From positions 1 through 47,286 of the forward strand of contig PBIO01000024.1 in the NCBI GenBank assembly GCA_002720865.1: a stretch of 47,286 nucleotides of DNA, in the 5' to 3' direction. This stretch comes from Halobacteriovorax sp. GTDB lineage: Bacteria > Bdellovibrionota > Bacteriovoracia > Bacteriovoracales > Bacteriovoracaceae. Made by a program: the position numbers and the translations under genes. Shown here piece by piece: positions 10,044 to 22,282 of this stretch (within the stretch, counting starts at the first letter, position 1; every line of letters starts with the position of its first letter). The notes under the pieces are model-generated. The model saw only the letters and a list, made by a program, of their open reading frames with translations. It ran no database searches and was not told where the DNA came from.

Positions 10044-10496
10044 ATGTCTTTAGAATTAAGAGCAGATAGGATTAGCGGAGGTGAAGGGCATTTTCACGAA
10101 ATTTTCGTGGACGGCTCTCCTTTTGCTGGTGCGTCGGCAGTGGATACTTCAAATTTCGTAACTACTGGGCATACTGGTGACTTCGTAAGTAGCTGGGAGA
10201 CAGGCAACTTCGTAAGCAAGTGGGAGACTGGAGACCACGGTGGAATTACAGACACCTCCAGCTTTGTTAATGTCAGTGATACCGGCAACTTCGTAAGTAG
10301 CTGGGAGACGGGTAACTTCGTAAGCAATTGGGAGACTGGAGACCACGGCGGAATTGCAGGAGGCATTTCTTGGTCGGTTACCCCCGCTTCTACAGGATCT
10401 TTAGGTGTAGAAGGTAATATAGCTTTCGATTCAGAGTATATGTATGTATGCATAGAAGACAACAAATGGAGGAGATCGCCTTTATCGGCGTGGTAA
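10044..10496 (+). CDS. Short fibre protein with TGNFVS repeats and fibre-type C-terminus
   Basis: A 150-residue protein. The N-terminus (LELRADRISGGEGHFHEIFVDG) resembles that of the 2421 and 4470 products. Residues 35-105 are repeats of TGNFVSSWETG / TGDHGGI, closely matching the gene at the window start. The last 40 residues (STGSLGVEGNIAFDSEYMYVCIEDNKWRRSPLSAW) match the common phage-fibre capping pattern in which a Tyr-x-Cys strand is followed by a Trp-Arg motif. The next gene starts 6 nt downstream. I infer a fibre tip or adaptor protein. Confidence 0.7.
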   Translation: MSLELRADRISGGEGHFHEIFVDGSPFAGASAVDTSNFVTTGHTGDFVSSWETGNFVSKWETGDHGGITDTSSFVNVSDTGNFVSSWETGNFVSNWETGDHGGIAGGISWSVTPASTGSLGVEGNIAFDSEYMYVCIEDNKWRRSPLSAW

Positions 10497-10502
10497 TTAG
10501 TT

Positions 10503-13500
10503 ATGTCTAACTGTGCAATGGATAATGTTTTCTCGGTATCTAATGTAGACGAGATCTTTGACAGCTGGGGCTTGGCCACGCCCTTCCCTACGTCCAGCCA
10601 AACGACTGGGGGATCAACTGCAGACGACGGCACCTATGCCAGTAACGTCAATTATATGACGTGGTATGATTCAAACTCGGGTTATACAGCTCCAATTTTT
10701 GTAAATCAGTATGGTTTCTTCTTAACTATTTATAGCGGCAGTTGGGTTATAGGTTATGATTCTAATGGAGATGGCAGCGGCGTTTACGAGAACAGCCCGG
10801 TATTTAGCTCGATTTTTTATGAAGATGGCGCAAACCCCGACTCATGTCCGCACGAGGTGTTATGGACAGGCTTATCGGGAACTCCCGATAGTCTCGTTAG
10901 CTTAGTTTCTGGATCAGGATCAGCTCCAGCTCCAACGGCAACCCCAACGGCAACCCCAACCCCATCTGCAACTCCAACGCCAACTCCAACGCCGTCAGGT
11001 GGAGGTGGCGCTGCCGCCGCGAAGTCTGTTTTTGTCTCCGGTTTTGTAGCTGATTGGAATCAACCTGTCTGGTATGAGGTTGGAGCGACTTCTGGTGGAG
11101 GGTTAATCAATAACCCCAACGCCTTTTTGCCTGCTGGCACGATTACAAATCCTACTGGCTTTTCGAATAAGTGGTCGGGCATGACAGCTAGCAGCTTCAA
11201 GGCTTGGTGTGCGCCTACGTCAGCTTCGATTCAGCTCGAACACCTTGTTCATTATGGCGGGTGGGGCGGACCCTCAACCCAGTTTAGCGACGGGGTTGGC
11301 GCGGGCAATCCGTACACATCCTCTATTGATGCAGGAAGCACGATACCTTGGGATTCAGCCAATGGTTGGGCTAACTACATGCTGGACGGAGATTCCCATA
11401 GGGGCAAAGTAGGAAGTATTAATTCTGTTGATAGCCATGACGCCAACCTCCCATCCCTAACAGATTTCGGTTGGTACATGAATACCAATGGAGTCGGCAT
11501 GGAAGGTGGCAGCTCTCATGTAGGAACTAAAGTAGGAGATTTAGCCCGAGGCTTGCTTGCATTTTATACTCATGGTGGCTTTCAGTCAATCCACAAGAAT
11601 GTGGTTGATGGTTATGATAGCTCTCGAATAGATGGTCATGTGTACCATAAAAATGGGGGAGAAAGATCTGGCTCGGCAGCGGAAGGTTTAACGGCGACGT
11701 ATACAAATTGGCACCATACAGAGGGCGGCTCTCTGCAAAACATTAAGCACGAAATAGATAATAATCGAACAGTTCTTGCTTGTTTTTCCGACTGGAATAT
11801 ATTAAATGCTGTTTCAGGCTCGCTTACCCACAATCAAGAAGAGCACACAAGTGTCGAATACTATGAATTCGGAACGAATATTTCACAGCCCGCCCAACAA
11901 CAATTATGGGAAGAGCAATACAATGAGCAGTTTGATGATACGGCACTTGGTCACACCGTTGTCATTGTCGGTTATATCCCCGCTGGAGGAGCGGATGACA
12001 TAAATAAATCAATAGCGCCTACAAATTGGCTAATAGTAAGGGACAACAGTGAGTATAGCGCGAGAAATGTAGCTATACCATACGATCAGATCTTCAATGG
12101 TAGCTCGATGACGGGGTGGCAGAAACTTATTTCCACCCACTATGTCAATCCATCGCTAGGGACATATGCAGATCCCACTGCAACACCGCAGAGCTTTCTC
12201 CTGAGAGTGGATCCCGACTTATGGGGCTCTCGCTTGGCTTTGACAGCAGGCTCGAATACAGGCTCCGACGTGAGCGACATACCGAATGGTATATACACGT
12301 GGGATTCTTCAAACAATTGGTATGTCAATAGCTATGAACCCAGCAGCAAGCGGATACAAAAAATAGGCACCGACTGGGAGTTTGTAGCAAATAACACAGG
12401 GACCTCTTATGTAGGTATAGATGATAGCGCAGGGAACAATGCAGACCCATGGAGCACCTTTGTGGACTGGGGAGACAATCCTTCAGACGTCAATTATCCA
12501 AGCTATTCTGCAAACACGGTAATAAACAAACTTCAATCTTGGCAAACGCTTTGGGATTACCCCGAGCAGGAAATTATAGTTTCGGGTTCGACCCCAATTG
12601 GCGGGAAAACGTACGATGGAGTATACAGACAGGCGGGAAGAGGTAGCGCCTACGAAGATTATGGGACATTCAATGCCGGCTCTTCCCAGCCAACTTCGAG
12701 ATACGAGCAGGTCTCAGGACCAAATACTATTGGTGGAATAATTTTTGGCCAAGGCCAAAGTGTCGGCTGGGTATTAACAAGAACATTCACCAATGACGGG
12801 GGAGCCTCAGCAGACTACTTTGGAACCTATTCATCTAATACCTTGGGAGAACATCTCCCTTGGAATGCGTCGTGGACGGGAGTTACTGTTGCCAAGGCAA
12901 ATCCGTTTCTAGGATTTACGTCTCCGACGTCAACTCCGACGCCAACTCCGACACCAACTCCAACACCGACGCCAACACCGACGCCAACACCGACGCCAAC
13001 GCCTACTCCTACGCCGACCCCAACTCCGACCCCAACTCCAACTCCGACGCCGACACCAACTCCTACGCCAACCCCAACTCCTACGCCAACTTCAGCGGTA
13101 ACTACATGCTCTGTACTTTTAAGTCAGTCCACTTCCAACACTCAGCGCCTAGAGCTACACCCCCCCGGCGGATCATACCCTCTAAAGGAAATTGCATTTA
13201 CCGGAGCGTATTCCATATCAATCTGGGTTCGCCCTGATCGTTTAAACGATTGGCAGTATTTGTTTGCAGGGAACTATGGAGAGCGTCTTCAAATAAATGG
13301 GTCGGGAAAGCTTACGCTAGATGGTAATTTTGTAGCTGATAACACTTCGCCGAGTAGTGCAGACGGAATTCTTTCTGTAGGAGAAATATATCATATTGTC
13401 TTAACTAGAAATTCCTCCGACGATGTCACCCTATATGTCAATGGCGCCGTTGCTATAAATGCAGGAACCCACAATGGCAGTGACCCGAATCTTCATGGCT

Positions 13501-16500
13501 TTGGGGCATCCTTTTCAAGCGGTAATTCAGCAGGGTTCAAAGGAGCTTTTTACGAGGCGTCTGTCTGGGACTCCTCCGCACTTACGGCGGCTCAAGTGTC
13601 CGCGATATACGACTTAAGTGTGAACGGAGATATATCGTCCTACTCTCCTACTTCTTGGTGGAGGATGGGAGATACTTTGGGTGATAGCGATACTCAAATA
13701 TTAGACGCAGTAGGGCCCAACCATCTTTATGTCAATCGCCATAATCCGGCAGGTTCCGGACTGAAACAAATAGCTAATGATATCACTCCATTAATTGTTT
13801 GTCCAATTGGGGCGACTCCCACCCCCACGCCAACTCCTACCCCCACACCGACTCCGCCGCCAGTTATAGTTGTAAACCCAACCTCTTTTGCTTCAGCGAG
13901 TGGGGAGACGGTAGACTTAGGGAAATATTTCGATACAAACAGAACCATCAAGGCTTTCACGGGGGATACTGGAGATTCTTTAGTCGTCCCAGCAGGCTTT
14001 AACTTTGCTACTTTTATACCTGATACGGGTTCAATAAGGTCTGAGTACGTAAGAGAGGGGCAAACACTTACGTATGCCAGTGAAATTATTCTTGGAACAG
14101 CGGAAGAACTAAAGGGACTTCCGGTGTTTGCATATTACGACGATAATGGGCAAGACCTCAAATTTGCAAAGTGGAATCTCTCCACAAAGTCTTTCGATAC
14201 AGAAGTGCTAGATAGTGATGGGGACGATGTTGGGTATGGCCAGATTAGCTTAGCCCTTCATCCAAACAATCTCAATGGATCACTTGACTCTCCAGCGGAC
14301 GTCTTTTCAATTTCATCGTACAATTATACTCAAAAAGACTTAAACTGGCATTCGCTTTCCGAAGACTTTCGATTGGAAACAAACACTTGGGATGAATATT
14401 CCAAAGTAAGTTCGGGAGAAGTTGGCGACCATAGTGCCATATTGCCATACGACAATGGCTCAATCACCCTTTTCTACAATGACGATTCCGATCAGATTGA
14501 AGCTTATCACCACCATGGGCTAGGCGGGGATCACTTTTCAACCCATACAACTCAAATCGTCGCTGCGGGGATCGGCGCGTCAGGCTTTGATTCTGCTGGT
14601 AGACTTGGTTTTGGCGCGGCGGTAATAGGGGGAATTCCTGCAGTTGCATTCGGCAGGAGAGTAGCAGGGACATCAAGAGAAGAACTTTGGTATACTATTT
14701 TTGACTCAAACACTAATCTATGGAAAGACCCGATTCAGCTTGACGACAACCAAGGCTCAAACGGATTTGCTTATATTTCTCTTATTGATCTAGGCGGGAA
14801 GCCTGCGATGGCCTATCACGACTGGGACAATACCAGTTTGGAGTATATAGAGTATACTGGTTTAGAGCAAGCTGGTTATGATTCCTCCGACTGGACTCAA
14901 GAGAGAATTGACTATGGAGAGCCTACAAACTATGGCGACTGGAAGTGGGTTGGACCTTCTTGTTCTTTGGTGAACTTGAATGGGATGCCTGCGGTCGCGT
15001 ATTCTAATTTTACTGACGGAGTCGTACTCTATCAAGAAAAGACCGCCGCAGGTTGGCCGGGCTATGGAGAAGAGGTTGCGACCAGCAATATGAAGTGGCG
15101 ATATACTGGCTACAGAAATATATGCTTAAGGATTATTGACAATTGCCCATCCATTGGGTTTGGCGCCTGTGATTCGCCAGACTCCACTGGGACAGCGTCA
15201 AGCACTTTGAGATATGCATTTAAGTCGGCCGGGGAATGGACTATTGTTGATGTAGACTCTTCTAATTCTGGAAAAAACATTACGCTTTTTGATTTCCCAA
15301 CCGCATTAAGCCAGAAAGATCTTTACTCTTGGTGGAGATTTAATGAAGCAGATGGGGCTACTGTAGCCCTAGACTCTTCCGGTAATGGCAACAATCTGGC
15401 AGTAGAGAGTTCTGCTAGTCGAGAATCAGGTCGATCCGGCAATTCCTTAGCGGTTGGTGGTGAGTCGGATCAATCCATAGCGAGATCAACATTTGACTTA
15501 TTCCCACTAGATGAAGGTAATCCTGCTCCAGATTTCTCTTTGTTAATTCGGTTTAAATTTAATCCTTCTGCAGTTAATGCAGTAGAGCAGTTATTTGACA
15601 ATGGGATTTTCAATATTAGATTATCTTACGGCTGGTCCAATCCTCAACTTAACTATATTAGCTTTAGGCTTGTTGAGTCTGGGAACGGCTTGAGCCTTAC
15701 GGACACGAGAGTCTCCTTATTTACAGCTGGAACGCCTCCTTATGACCACATCCCGCATAGTTTGAGTTCTGGTGCTTGGAGGCAATTTGTCATCACGGGT
15801 AAAGCGCATGGCTCCGGTGCGCTATACAATAGTTATCTTGATGGGCACGATACTGGCGGCGGCTATCTTCCGAACTGGGCTACGAGCAATTCTCTTGGGG
15901 ATAAGAAGTGGTCTTTCGGGGAGAAGCCAAACCCTCCTCGTCAAATCAAAACTTTTTCTGGTGAAATAGATGACGTTCGCCTATACAATAGGGCGCTCTT
16001 CCCCAGTGAGATTAATGCTATCTTTGACGGCGACACAGACGCATCCCCTGCCCCTGCGGAAATTCCTTTTTCTCCAATTCCAACCCCGACACCAACCCCT
16101 ACCCCGGGATCTACTCCGACCCCAACCCCAACTCCAACACCAACACCGACTCCTACCCCAACACCTCCTCCCGTAAGCTTTGGCGCAGATCTTTTGTCTT
16201 ATCTCAAGTTTGAAGATGCTTCAAACATAGGGCAAGACTCTAGCTTATTATCTACAAACAATCTAGACGTATCTAACGCTTCTTCTGGTGTTGGAGTCTT
16301 TGGCAAATCGATTAAATTCAACGGAATAAATACAGTCGCGGAAGCAGACTGGGACCTCTTCAACACCTTGCCCACGGCCTATTCTTATTGCTTCTGGATT
16401 AAGAGTGGCGCCATCCCTTCTGGAGGGCGCAAGGCAGACACAGATTTATTTAACTGGAATGGAATTAAATTGCACTCTAATAGTGGAGGCACGCTTACCG

Positions 16501-19500
16501 CCACTCATCCTGCCGAAGATTTTATTCCCTCAGGAGGTTGGATAAACTTGTCTGGCTATACCGGTACGTCGTCCTTACTTCATAAAGCGATGGGAAATTG
16601 GGAGCGAACAGGGTCCCAAATAAATGGAAAAAATACTTATTATAGACCAAGTTCGACTCACGCCGACTACTATGAGCTTATGTTTTACCATTCAGGGACT
16701 GCACGATGGACGGTAATACTTTATGAAAGAGATTATCTAAGAACGAGCATGCCGCCCGGGTCAAATTACTCCTTCGGTCCCGGCGCGACTGCCACCCACG
16801 CATTTCCTTATACTAATTATGGAGGCCAGACAATGACGTGGTTTGGCGGAATAACGGTTGTGCCAAATTACGTCCCTAGTGCAGGAGCGACAAGCGTTAC
16901 AGTCACAGGCAACCATCTACAATCGGATGGGGGAAGCTACAACCTCAGCGGTTTATGGGCGCATGTTGCAGTAGTATGGGACGGGTCTAAATTAAATCTT
17001 TACAAAGACGGGCGCATTAAAGGTTTTGCAGACGCTCCAAACATCAATGCGAGCATTCTTAATAGCGCTAGAGCCTACCTTGGAGGAGCCCCCAATTCAG
17101 GCACTGAGCCATGCATTAATGGTGCTATTTCTGACTTTAGATTCTACAATAAAGCACTATCCAGCTCAGAGCTTATTAATATAGTAGAGGGTGATCGGGA
17201 TGAGCCTGTCGTTAGCACTGCAGTTCCTCATAATAAAGCCGTAGTAGATACAATTAACATAGACTTTGATAATGTAGACCAGCCTACCCTTTCCAATATG
17301 GATGGGGTATGGTACGATGCCGGAGAGTTCAACGGAAGGCCCTATTACAAAAGGCTTGACGTGCAGGGCCCCCAATACACGGATAAAGAATTCTTAAGTT
17401 ATTACAAGGGCAAATGGGGATTCAGGACATCTTTAGATGAAGAGGTGCAGGGCGTATTTAGAGAGCCGGGTAATAGTCGCACAGAAGTAGGCAGAGGAGA
17501 CCTAACCCCACTTCAATTAGAGTGGGAGGGTCAGAGCGATCCAGTAATAACCTTAGGAGGCTCAGCGCCTCACCCCTCAGGAGCTAATAACCTTGTAAAT
17601 CAAAATGTAACAGGTTCAGCTTCAGTTGGTCGTCCGGTATTTGACGAGTCGGGTAATTCGTATTTTGTCGACGGCGATGGAAAGGTCCAAAAGATTGACT
17701 CAACCGGGGCGACAACAACACTAGCCACTCTTTCTGGATCATTTGGCTCTACAGCTACTGCGTTCACTCCTTTGTTAGTAGGGGGGAATTTATATATTCC
17801 AGTCAACGATGAGAGTGGAACTCCGAATTCAGTAACCTTATCTAAAATAAATAACTCTACTGCTAATCAAGTATTGTCAGTGTTAGACCTGACAAAATCT
17901 GGAGTTGACTCTGAGTTTGGAGGAATGACACTTAATTCGTCAAAAAGCTCAGTTCTTGTATCGGTACCCAATGCGGATGGGGATATAGAAATAAAGTCTG
18001 TAAACTTAAATTCTTTTCAGTTGGATAGCAATTTCGGAACGGCTGGGGTATCCACCTTATCAAGTGTTGATCTAGGTCTTGGCTCTGGGACTGGAATCGG
18101 CCCTATTATAGATCCATCAGGCAATACTTGGATGGTTGCTAGGAACGCGGGAGGAGATTATGAGGTTGTAACTCTAGACCCCTTGGGGAACGTCATCTCT
18201 CCCAACATTACCATCGATTCATCCTCGACATTTGGCAATTCCCCTACAGACCCAAGGCTTACTATCGACCCAGCCTTAGAAACACTTTATTTAGTAACCC
18301 GAGATGGCGATCCAAAGGACACCCTCAGCGCTTACGATATAAACACAAAGACCTTAAATTGGAAACGAGATTTCGGCGTCGGAGAGCAGGTTATAGGCTC
18401 TCCCGCAGTATCCACTTCCGGCCCCGACGCAGGGACAGTGTATATCGCGCTAGATACTGGGGAGCTTATAGGTATTAACCAAAATACTGGACTTAATAAA
18501 TTTGGCCCCGCAGATCTTGGTAGTGCCGCCAGCACATCCCCAACGGTTGACTCTTCAGGGGCTGTATATGTCAGCAATTCTTCAGGGCAATTAAGCAAGT
18601 TCCCATCAGATCTTTCAACTGACACTTGGGCGGATAAAGGGCATTCATTCCCGTCGGGAGTTACAGGTCTTGCAGTTATAGGGTCGAAAATAGGATTTGG
18701 ATCTGGCAATAATTTTGTATCAATCGGATCTAATGATCCCACCATCAATACCAGCTTCCCCAGTATAGCTAATCGAACAGATTTATCTGGAACAACGTTT
18801 GGAGGGGTGGTATTTAGCTCTATTCCGCCTGCGGGCAAAGGGTTTAAATATACTGCTACGATAGCAGGAGTGACCTATAATGTCAAAGAGCTCGCGGACG
18901 GCAGGTTAGAATTTTTCAATGATTCTGGAGAGAAAATCTATACGGGATCCTACAATTCCTTAACTGGCAAGTTAGATCTTTCGCCTACTCCTGTTGGCTC
19001 AGGACTCGGTCTCACCCCAATTCAAGAATCTAGAACAGCGGGCAAAATAAGAAAATTTAAAAAAACTTATACAAATTTATTAAAAAACGGAAAGTTCTCT
19101 ACTTTTAGAACGCATAGAGGAGTTCGTTCGCTCTTGGATGTTGGGGATGAAGCTACTTTGGAGCTAGGGGATGGCCCCAGCAAAATCTCCATAGGTATCC
19201 TGCAGTTGCCTACGGAGTTACAATTGGACTCGCTAGGGGCAGTGGGAGGCCCATATTCACTGGAGTCCATAGGAGACAAGGCATCCTTCAATTATAAAGA
19301 CTACAAATACGAGTTGGAATACGTTGAAGAAGGGTCTGTGGTTATTGATGTTTCAGTATTCCTGTCTGAGCTGCCCCCGGTATACCTTACTACAAAAAAT
19401 GAGGGTGGAGACTATTGGGAAGAAAGTATTTCTGACACGCTTTCCGCGAAGAGAGATGGTGCGCTTTTCGTTCATAATGGCTTGTTTGTTACAGGGGAAG

Positions 19501-19742
19501 CCGAAGAGCTATACAATCTTTCTGAGTTTGTTACTGGCGCCACTAAAACGCTGGAAGATCATACTTCTGAACTATCTACGATTGCAACTTCTCCCGCCCT
19601 AATCCCTCCTACCATGAATACTGCAGAAATGCATAACATAAGCCCAGCGCAAGATGGGATGTTGATTTTCAATACGGAGTCAGGGAAGTTTGCTGGATAT
19701 TCAAGCTCAGACGGCGGCTGGAATACGTTTGACTGGAAATAA
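10503..19742 (+). CDS. Giant multidomain adhesin with C39-like peptidase, LamG and propeller domains
   Basis: At 3079 residues this is the largest gene. Residues about 215-560 look like a papain-fold C39-like peptidase: Cys236 in WCAPTSAS, His484 in GHTVVIVGY and Asp514-Asn515 in VRDNSEY. (TP)n linkers lie near 140-165, 808-863, 1105-1120 and 1858-1890. LamG-like domains sit near 870-1070, 1605-1850 and 1893-2235, and a propeller-like region near 1150-1600 repeats [25 protein letters not shown]-like beta-propeller ([25 protein letters not shown]) spans about 2370-2780. The C-terminus ([25 protein letters not shown]) is a fibre-type cap. I infer a long host-binding fibre with a peptidase domain; substrate unknown. 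No signal peptide is seen. Confidence 0.75.
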   Translation: MSNCAMDNVFSVSNVDEIFDSWGLATPFPTSSQTTGGSTADDGTYASNVNYMTWYDSNSGYTAPIFVNQYGFFLTIYSGSWVIGYDSNGDGSGVYENSPVFSSIFYEDGANPDSCPHEVLWTGLSGTPDSLVSLVSGSGSAPAPTATPTATPTPSATPTPTPTPSGGGGAAAAKSVFVSGFVADWNQPVWYEVGATSGGGLINNPNAFLPAGTITNPTGFSNKWSGMTASSFKAWCAPTSASIQLEHLVHYGGWGGPSTQFSDGVGAGNPYTSSIDAGSTIPWDSANGWANYMLDGDSHRGKVGSINSVDSHDANLPSLTDFGWYMNTNGVGMEGGSSHVGTKVGDLARGLLAFYTHGGFQSIHKNVVDGYDSSRIDGHVYHKNGGERSGSAAEGLTATYTNWHHTEGGSLQNIKHEIDNNRTVLACFSDWNILNAVSGSLTHNQEEHTSVEYYEFGTNISQPAQQQLWEEQYNEQFDDTALGHTVVIVGYIPAGGADDINKSIAPTNWLIVRDNSEYSARNVAIPYDQIFNGSSMTGWQKLISTHYVNPSLGTYADPTATPQSFLLRVDPDLWGSRLALTAGSNTGSDVSDIPNGIYTWDSSNNWYVNSYEPSSKRIQKIGTDWEFVANNTGTSYVGIDDSAGNNADPWSTFVDWGDNPSDVNYPSYSANTVINKLQSWQTLWDYPEQEIIVSGSTPIGGKTYDGVYRQAGRGSAYEDYGTFNAGSSQPTSRYEQVSGPNTIGGIIFGQGQSVGWVLTRTFTNDGGASADYFGTYSSNTLGEHLPWNASWTGVTVAKANPFLGFTSPTSTPTPTPTPTPTPTPTPTPTPTPTPTPTPTPTPTPTPTPTPTPTPTPTPTPTPTSAVTTCSVLLSQSTSNTQRLELHPPGGSYPLKEIAFTGAYSISIWVRPDRLNDWQYLFAGNYGERLQINGSGKLTLDGNFVADNTSPSSADGILSVGEIYHIVLTRNSSDDVTLYVNGAVAINAGTHNGSDPNLHGFGASFSSGNSAGFKGAFYEASVWDSSALTAAQVSAIYDLSVNGDISSYSPTSWWRMGDTLGDSDTQILDAVGPNHLYVNRHNPAGSGLKQIANDITPLIVCPIGATPTPTPTPTPTPTPPPVIVVNPTSFASASGETVDLGKYFDTNRTIKAFTGDTGDSLVVPAGFNFATFIPDTGSIRSEYVREGQTLTYASEIILGTAEELKGLPVFAYYDDNGQDLKFAKWNLSTKSFDTEVLDSDGDDVGYGQISLALHPNNLNGSLDSPADVFSISSYNYTQKDLNWHSLSEDFRLETNTWDEYSKVSSGEVGDHSAILPYDNGSITLFYNDDSDQIEAYHHHGLGGDHFSTHTTQIVAAGIGASGFDSAGRLGFGAAVIGGIPAVAFGRRVAGTSREELWYTIFDSNTNLWKDPIQLDDNQGSNGFAYISLIDLGGKPAMAYHDWDNTSLEYIEYTGLEQAGYDSSDWTQERIDYGEPTNYGDWKWVGPSCSLVNLNGMPAVAYSNFTDGVVLYQEKTAAGWPGYGEEVATSNMKWRYTGYRNICLRIIDNCPSIGFGACDSPDSTGTASSTLRYAFKSAGEWTIVDVDSSNSGKNITLFDFPTALSQKDLYSWWRFNEADGATVALDSSGNGNNLAVESSASRESGRSGNSLAVGGESDQSIARSTFDLFPLDEGNPAPDFSLLIRFKFNPSAVNAVEQLFDNGIFNIRLSYGWSNPQLNYISFRLVESGNGLSLTDTRVSLFTAGTPPYDHIPHSLSSGAWRQFVITGKAHGSGALYNSYLDGHDTGGGYLPNWATSNSLGDKKWSFGEKPNPPRQIKTFSGEIDDVRLYNRALFPSEINAIFDGDTDASPAPAEIPFSPIPTPTPTPTPGSTPTPTPTPTPTPTPTPTPPPVSFGADLLSYLKFEDASNIGQDSSLLSTNNLDVSNASSGVGVFGKSIKFNGINTVAEADWDLFNTLPTAYSYCFWIKSGAIPSGGRKADTDLFNWNGIKLHSNSGGTLTATHPAEDFIPSGGWINLSGYTGTSSLLHKAMGNWERTGSQINGKNTYYRPSSTHADYYELMFYHSGTARWTVILYERDYLRTSMPPGSNYSFGPGATATHAFPYTNYGGQTMTWFGGITVVPNYVPSAGATSVTVTGNHLQSDGGSYNLSGLWAHVAVVWDGSKLNLYKDGRIKGFADAPNINASILNSARAYLGGAPNSGTEPCINGAISDFRFYNKALSSSELINIVEGDRDEPVVSTAVPHNKAVVDTINIDFDNVDQPTLSNMDGVWYDAGEFNGRPYYKRLDVQGPQYTDKEFLSYYKGKWGFRTSLDEEVQGVFREPGNSRTEVGRGDLTPLQLEWEGQSDPVITLGGSAPHPSGANNLVNQNVTGSASVGRPVFDESGNSYFVDGDGKVQKIDSTGATTTLATLSGSFGSTATAFTPLLVGGNLYIPVNDESGTPNSVTLSKINNSTANQVLSVLDLTKSGVDSEFGGMTLNSSKSSVLVSVPNADGDIEIKSVNLNSFQLDSNFGTAGVSTLSSVDLGLGSGTGIGPIIDPSGNTWMVARNAGGDYEVVTLDPLGNVISPNITIDSSSTFGNSPTDPRLTIDPALETLYLVTRDGDPKDTLSAYDINTKTLNWKRDFGVGEQVIGSPAVSTSGPDAGTVYIALDTGELIGINQNTGLNKFGPADLGSAASTSPTVDSSGAVYVSNSSGQLSKFPSDLSTDTWADKGHSFPSGVTGLAVIGSKIGFGSGNNFVSIGSNDPTINTSFPSIANRTDLSGTTFGGVVFSSIPPAGKGFKYTATIAGVTYNVKELADGRLEFFNDSGEKIYTGSYNSLTGKLDLSPTPVGSGLGLTPIQESRTAGKIRKFKKTYTNLLKNGKFSTFRTHRGVRSLLDVGDEATLELGDGPSKISIGILQLPTELQLDSLGAVGGPYSLESIGDKASFNYKDYKYELEYVEEGSVVIDVSVFLSELPPVYLTTKNEGGDYWEESISDTLSAKRDGALFVHNGLFVTGEAEELYNLSEFVTGATKTLEDHTSELSTIATSPALIPPTMNTAEMHNISPAQDGMLIFNTESGKFAGYSSSDGGWNTFDWK
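12927..13092 (+). repeat. (Thr-Pro)n-coding hexanucleotide tandem repeat
   Basis: About 165 bp of degenerate ACN-CCN hexamers encode one long Thr-Pro run in the giant adhesin. Shorter runs lie near 3640-3686, 10926-10998, 13815-13858 and 16078-16172. Synonymous third bases vary, so the peptide is conserved more tightly than the DNA. The 6-bp unit allows in-frame length change without gene loss. Confidence 0.85.
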
Positions 19743-19748
19743 AAACTC

Positions 19749-19777
19749 TTGACATTTTAGTCTAAATGCTATATAAT
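19749..19777 (+). promoter_or_regulatory. Near-consensus sigma70 promoter
   Basis: TTGACA (19749-19754) and TATAAT (19772-19777) are spaced by 17 nt, a perfect match to the consensus. It lies in the 60-nt gap after the giant fibre gene. The start point should be near 19784, about 19 nt before ATG 19803; I see no Shine-Dalgarno in that leader. Confidence 0.85.
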
Positions 19778-19802
19778 TGGGGGCTAAACCTAATTATAAG
19801 CT

Positions 19803-20360
19803 ATGCTATCTATATACAAACCAAACAAAAACAATACTGGCTGTGCGTTCCAGTTCCAGATAGGTCGAGACAAGAAGTCCGAGGAGCACATTTTATTTAT
19901 CAGTGCCATTTTGCAATCCGGGTGGGATGATAAAGCCCGAGTCGGCTCATTCAAAGGGAATGCGGGTGACCCAGAAAAATCAATAAATGTAAAACTGGGA
20001 GAGTTTGAGCTTGGGGCAATTAAAAGCTCTATCAAAAATAGACAGCCCTACTCCACATTCCACCAGCACGAGTCAAATCAAACGACAATTCGCTTCACCC
20101 CTTGGGATAAGCCATCAAAGACTTCTATCTTAAATCCTAAGACCAAAAAATTAGAAGAGCAGAGTCTAATACTACCTGCTTTCGGCCTCACCATTACAAG
20201 GCACGGGAACAACACCTTCAGGATTGGTCTTGAGCCGGGTGAAGTAGAGTCTATAAATGCGCTTATAGACTTTTATTTCCACAAACTTTACGATCAAAGA
20301 CTTCGCAAGCAAATCATAGAGCTCAAGAAGAGGAAGGAAGAGAGAGAAAAAGAAGAATAA
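19803..20360 (+). CDS. Predicted nucleic-acid-binding protein (PC4/Whirly-like, tentative)
   Basis: 185 residues. The opening MLSIYKPNKNNTGCAFQFQIG, followed by SGWDDKARVGSFKGN, VKLGEFELGAIKSSIKNR and STFHQHESNQTTIRF, resembles a family of phage and bacterial proteins with a beta-sheet plus helix arrangement that I associate with single-strand binding. The closing 30 residues are strongly charged (KKRKEEREKEE). It is driven by the near-perfect promoter at 19749, first in a unit with the glycosyltransferases, 5 nt before the next ORF. The assignment is from recalled similarity and is tentative. Confidence 0.55.
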   Translation: MLSIYKPNKNNTGCAFQFQIGRDKKSEEHILFISAILQSGWDDKARVGSFKGNAGDPEKSINVKLGEFELGAIKSSIKNRQPYSTFHQHESNQTTIRFTPWDKPSKTSILNPKTKKLEEQSLILPAFGLTITRHGNNTFRIGLEPGEVESINALIDFYFHKLYDQRLRKQIIELKKRKEEREKEE

Positions 20361-20365
20361 TTTCA

Positions 20366-22282
20366 ATGCGAAAAAAAAGACTTCTTTTTCACTCCAACCA
20401 CAGTAAGGTTTTTACTGGGTTCGGGAAGAATGCCAGAAATATTCTAAGGCATTTATTTAAGACCGGAAAGTATGAGATCATCGAAGCTGGCAATGGCTTT
20501 GCTTACGGAGATCAAGGCTTGGAAGATATGCCATGGGAGACTATTGGAACGCTTCCAAGTAACCCTGCGAAGGTCGCGCAAATAAACAAAGACCCCGGAC
20601 TCGCGAAGAGGGCGGCGTATGGAGGGGAAATGATTGATCAGATCGTAAAAGAGGTAAAACCTGACATTTATCTTGGGGCGGAAGATATCTGGGCCTTTGA
20701 TGGGTATTGGGAGAGGAAGTGGTGGAACAAGCTTAGCTGTATAGTCTGGACAACGCTGGACAGCTTACCTATTCTACCAATGGCGGTCAATTCTGCGCCA
20801 AAGATTAAACATTTCTATACGTGGGCCTCGTTTGCGTCTGACGAGCTCAATAAATTAGGGCATAGTCATGTAGATACTTTACATGGGTGCATAGAAACAT
20901 CTTATTTTTCGAAACTGAAAAAAAATGAGAGGTTAGAACTTCGAAATAAATTTAAATTATCAGAAAATAAATTTATTATTGGATTTGTATTCAGGAATCA
21001 ACTAAGAAAAAGCGTACCTAATTTACTGGAAGGCTTTAGTAGTTTCATCAAACTTGAGCCCGACTCTGAAGCAGCGCTTCTCCTACACACCCATTGGGCA
21101 GAGGGGTGGGATATAGCAAGACTCTTAAAGGACTACAATATACCGAACGAGAGAGTTTTGACAACCTATTTCTGCTCTAAGTGCAGACAATATGAAGTCA
21201 AACCCTTTGAAGGTCAGGAAAAGGACTGCCCTTACTGTAATACAAAAAAAAGCCAACAGACTACAAATGTAAAGGGTGGCGTCTCCGAGTCTCAGCTCAA
21301 TGAGATTTACAATCTAATGGACGTCTATTGCCACCCATTTACCTCTGGCGGCCAAGAGATACCAATTCAAGAAGCTAAGCTCTGTGAGTTAATTACTCTT
21401 GTCACAGATTATAGCTGTGGGACTGATTGCACTGGACCGGATTCAGGGGGTTTCGCCTTGGACTGGAGCCCCTATAGAGAGCCGGGCACTCAATTCGTCA
21501 AAGCGACAACGAATGCAGAGAGCATTTGCGACAATTTATCAAGGGTTTACAACATGCCCCCTAATGAGAGGGAGGCCTTAGGAGTTCAGGCTCGGAATTT
21601 TGTTTTAGAAAATTACGATGTGGGGGTAATAGGGAAAAAGTTAGAGGACATTTTAGACAAGCTCCCTTTTTGCGATTGGGATTTTAACTTCACAGAAAAA
21701 AAGAGAAACCCCGAATATGTTCCTCCGGACACCAAGGACGATTCGGAATGGATCTGCGACTTATATAAGAACATATTAAATGCAGATGTTGATCAAAGCG
21801 ACGATGGGTACAAGTACTGGATGTCCCAGATTAAAGCAGGGAAAACGCGAGATAGCATCTTGGGGTATTTTAGACAGGTCGCGCTAAAAGAGAACCAAGA
21901 GAGCTTTGACAAAAAGGAGCTAAAGGATTTTCTAGATGAGGACGATGAAGGGAAAAGGATTGCATTTATTCTGCCGGAGAGCGCGGGAGACGTTTTTATG
22001 TCTACAGCCTTACTTGGGAGGATTAAAAAACTTTATCCAGAGTATAATATTTATTTTTTTACCAAGCCTGCCTTCCGAGGACTACTTGATGGCAATCCCC
22101 ACATACATAAAGTGATTCCCTATTTTGAGGCGTGCGAGCAACTTTTGTTTCTTGAGGGAGCGGGCGACCATAAAGGTTTTTTTGAGGTGGCGTACCTACC
22201 TCACATAGGAACGCAGAGGCAGTTAAACTACCTGCATAATGCTAAAGACAAAATAGAGCTAGACTTAGAATGCACATCATAG
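20366..22282 (+). CDS. GT4-like glycosyltransferase fused to the N-terminal half of a GT9-like enzyme
   Basis: 638 residues. Residues 1-440 have a GT-B glycosyltransferase layout: FHSNHSKVFTGFGKNARNIL at the N-terminus, and in the C-lobe a group-1-type block VYCHPFTSGGQEIPIQEAKLC. A CxxC...CxxC pair (CSKC, CPYC near residues 271-292) suggests an inserted zinc ribbon. After a linker, residues about 530-638 (IAFILPESAGDVFMSTALLGRIKKLYP...NPHIHKVIPY) match the first Rossmann half of ADP-heptose:LPS heptosyltransferases (GT9). The protein ends there, and the matching second half is encoded by the next ORF, overlapping by 13 nt in the -1 frame. Likely acts on a surface glycan in the cytosol. Confidence 0.7.
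   Translation: MRKKRLLFHSNHSKVFTGFGKNARNILRHLFKTGKYEIIEAGNGFAYGDQGLEDMPWETIGTLPSNPAKVAQINKDPGLAKRAAYGGEMIDQIVKEVKPDIYLGAEDIWAFDGYWERKWWNKLSCIVWTTLDSLPILPMAVNSAPKIKHFYTWASFASDELNKLGHSHVDTLHGCIETSYFSKLKKNERLELRNKFKLSENKFIIGFVFRNQLRKSVPNLLEGFSSFIKLEPDSEAALLLHTHWAEGWDIARLLKDYNIPNERVLTTYFCSKCRQYEVKPFEGQEKDCPYCNTKKSQQTTNVKGGVSESQLNEIYNLMDVYCHPFTSGGQEIPIQEAKLCELITLVTDYSCGTDCTGPDSGGFALDWSPYREPGTQFVKATTNAESICDNLSRVYNMPPNEREALGVQARNFVLENYDVGVIGKKLEDILDKLPFCDWDFNFTEKKRNPEYVPPDTKDDSEWICDLYKNILNADVDQSDDGYKYWMSQIKAGKTRDSILGYFRQVALKENQESFDKKELKDFLDEDDEGKRIAFILPESAGDVFMSTALLGRIKKLYPEYNIYFFTKPAFRGLLDGNPHIHKVIPYFEACEQLLFLEGAGDHKGFFEVAYLPHIGTQRQLNYLHNAKDKIELDLECTS

Noticed and set aside
10094-10633. A 179-residue minus-strand frame opposite the TGNFVS repeats
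   Set aside because: Its repeating LTKLPVS sequence is the antisense reading of the fibre repeats; no promoter or ribosome-binding site.
12927-13092. Possible CRISPR or satellite array
   Set aside because: Units are 6 bp, degenerate only at third bases, without spacers; they encode a protein linker.
12860-13237. A frame of Asp-Ala-Asn repeats
   Set aside because: It is the shifted reading of the Thr-Pro hexamer tract, which encodes (TP)n in the real gene.
18332-18838. A 168-residue minus-strand frame inside the giant adhesin
   Set aside because: Pro/Ser-rich low-information sequence antisense to a clear propeller region.
22246-22282. Programmed -1 frameshift at the GT9 split
   Set aside because: No X-XXY-YYZ heptamer or downstream stem-loop was seen; reinitiation at ATG 22270 is simpler, so it is kept only as an open alternative.
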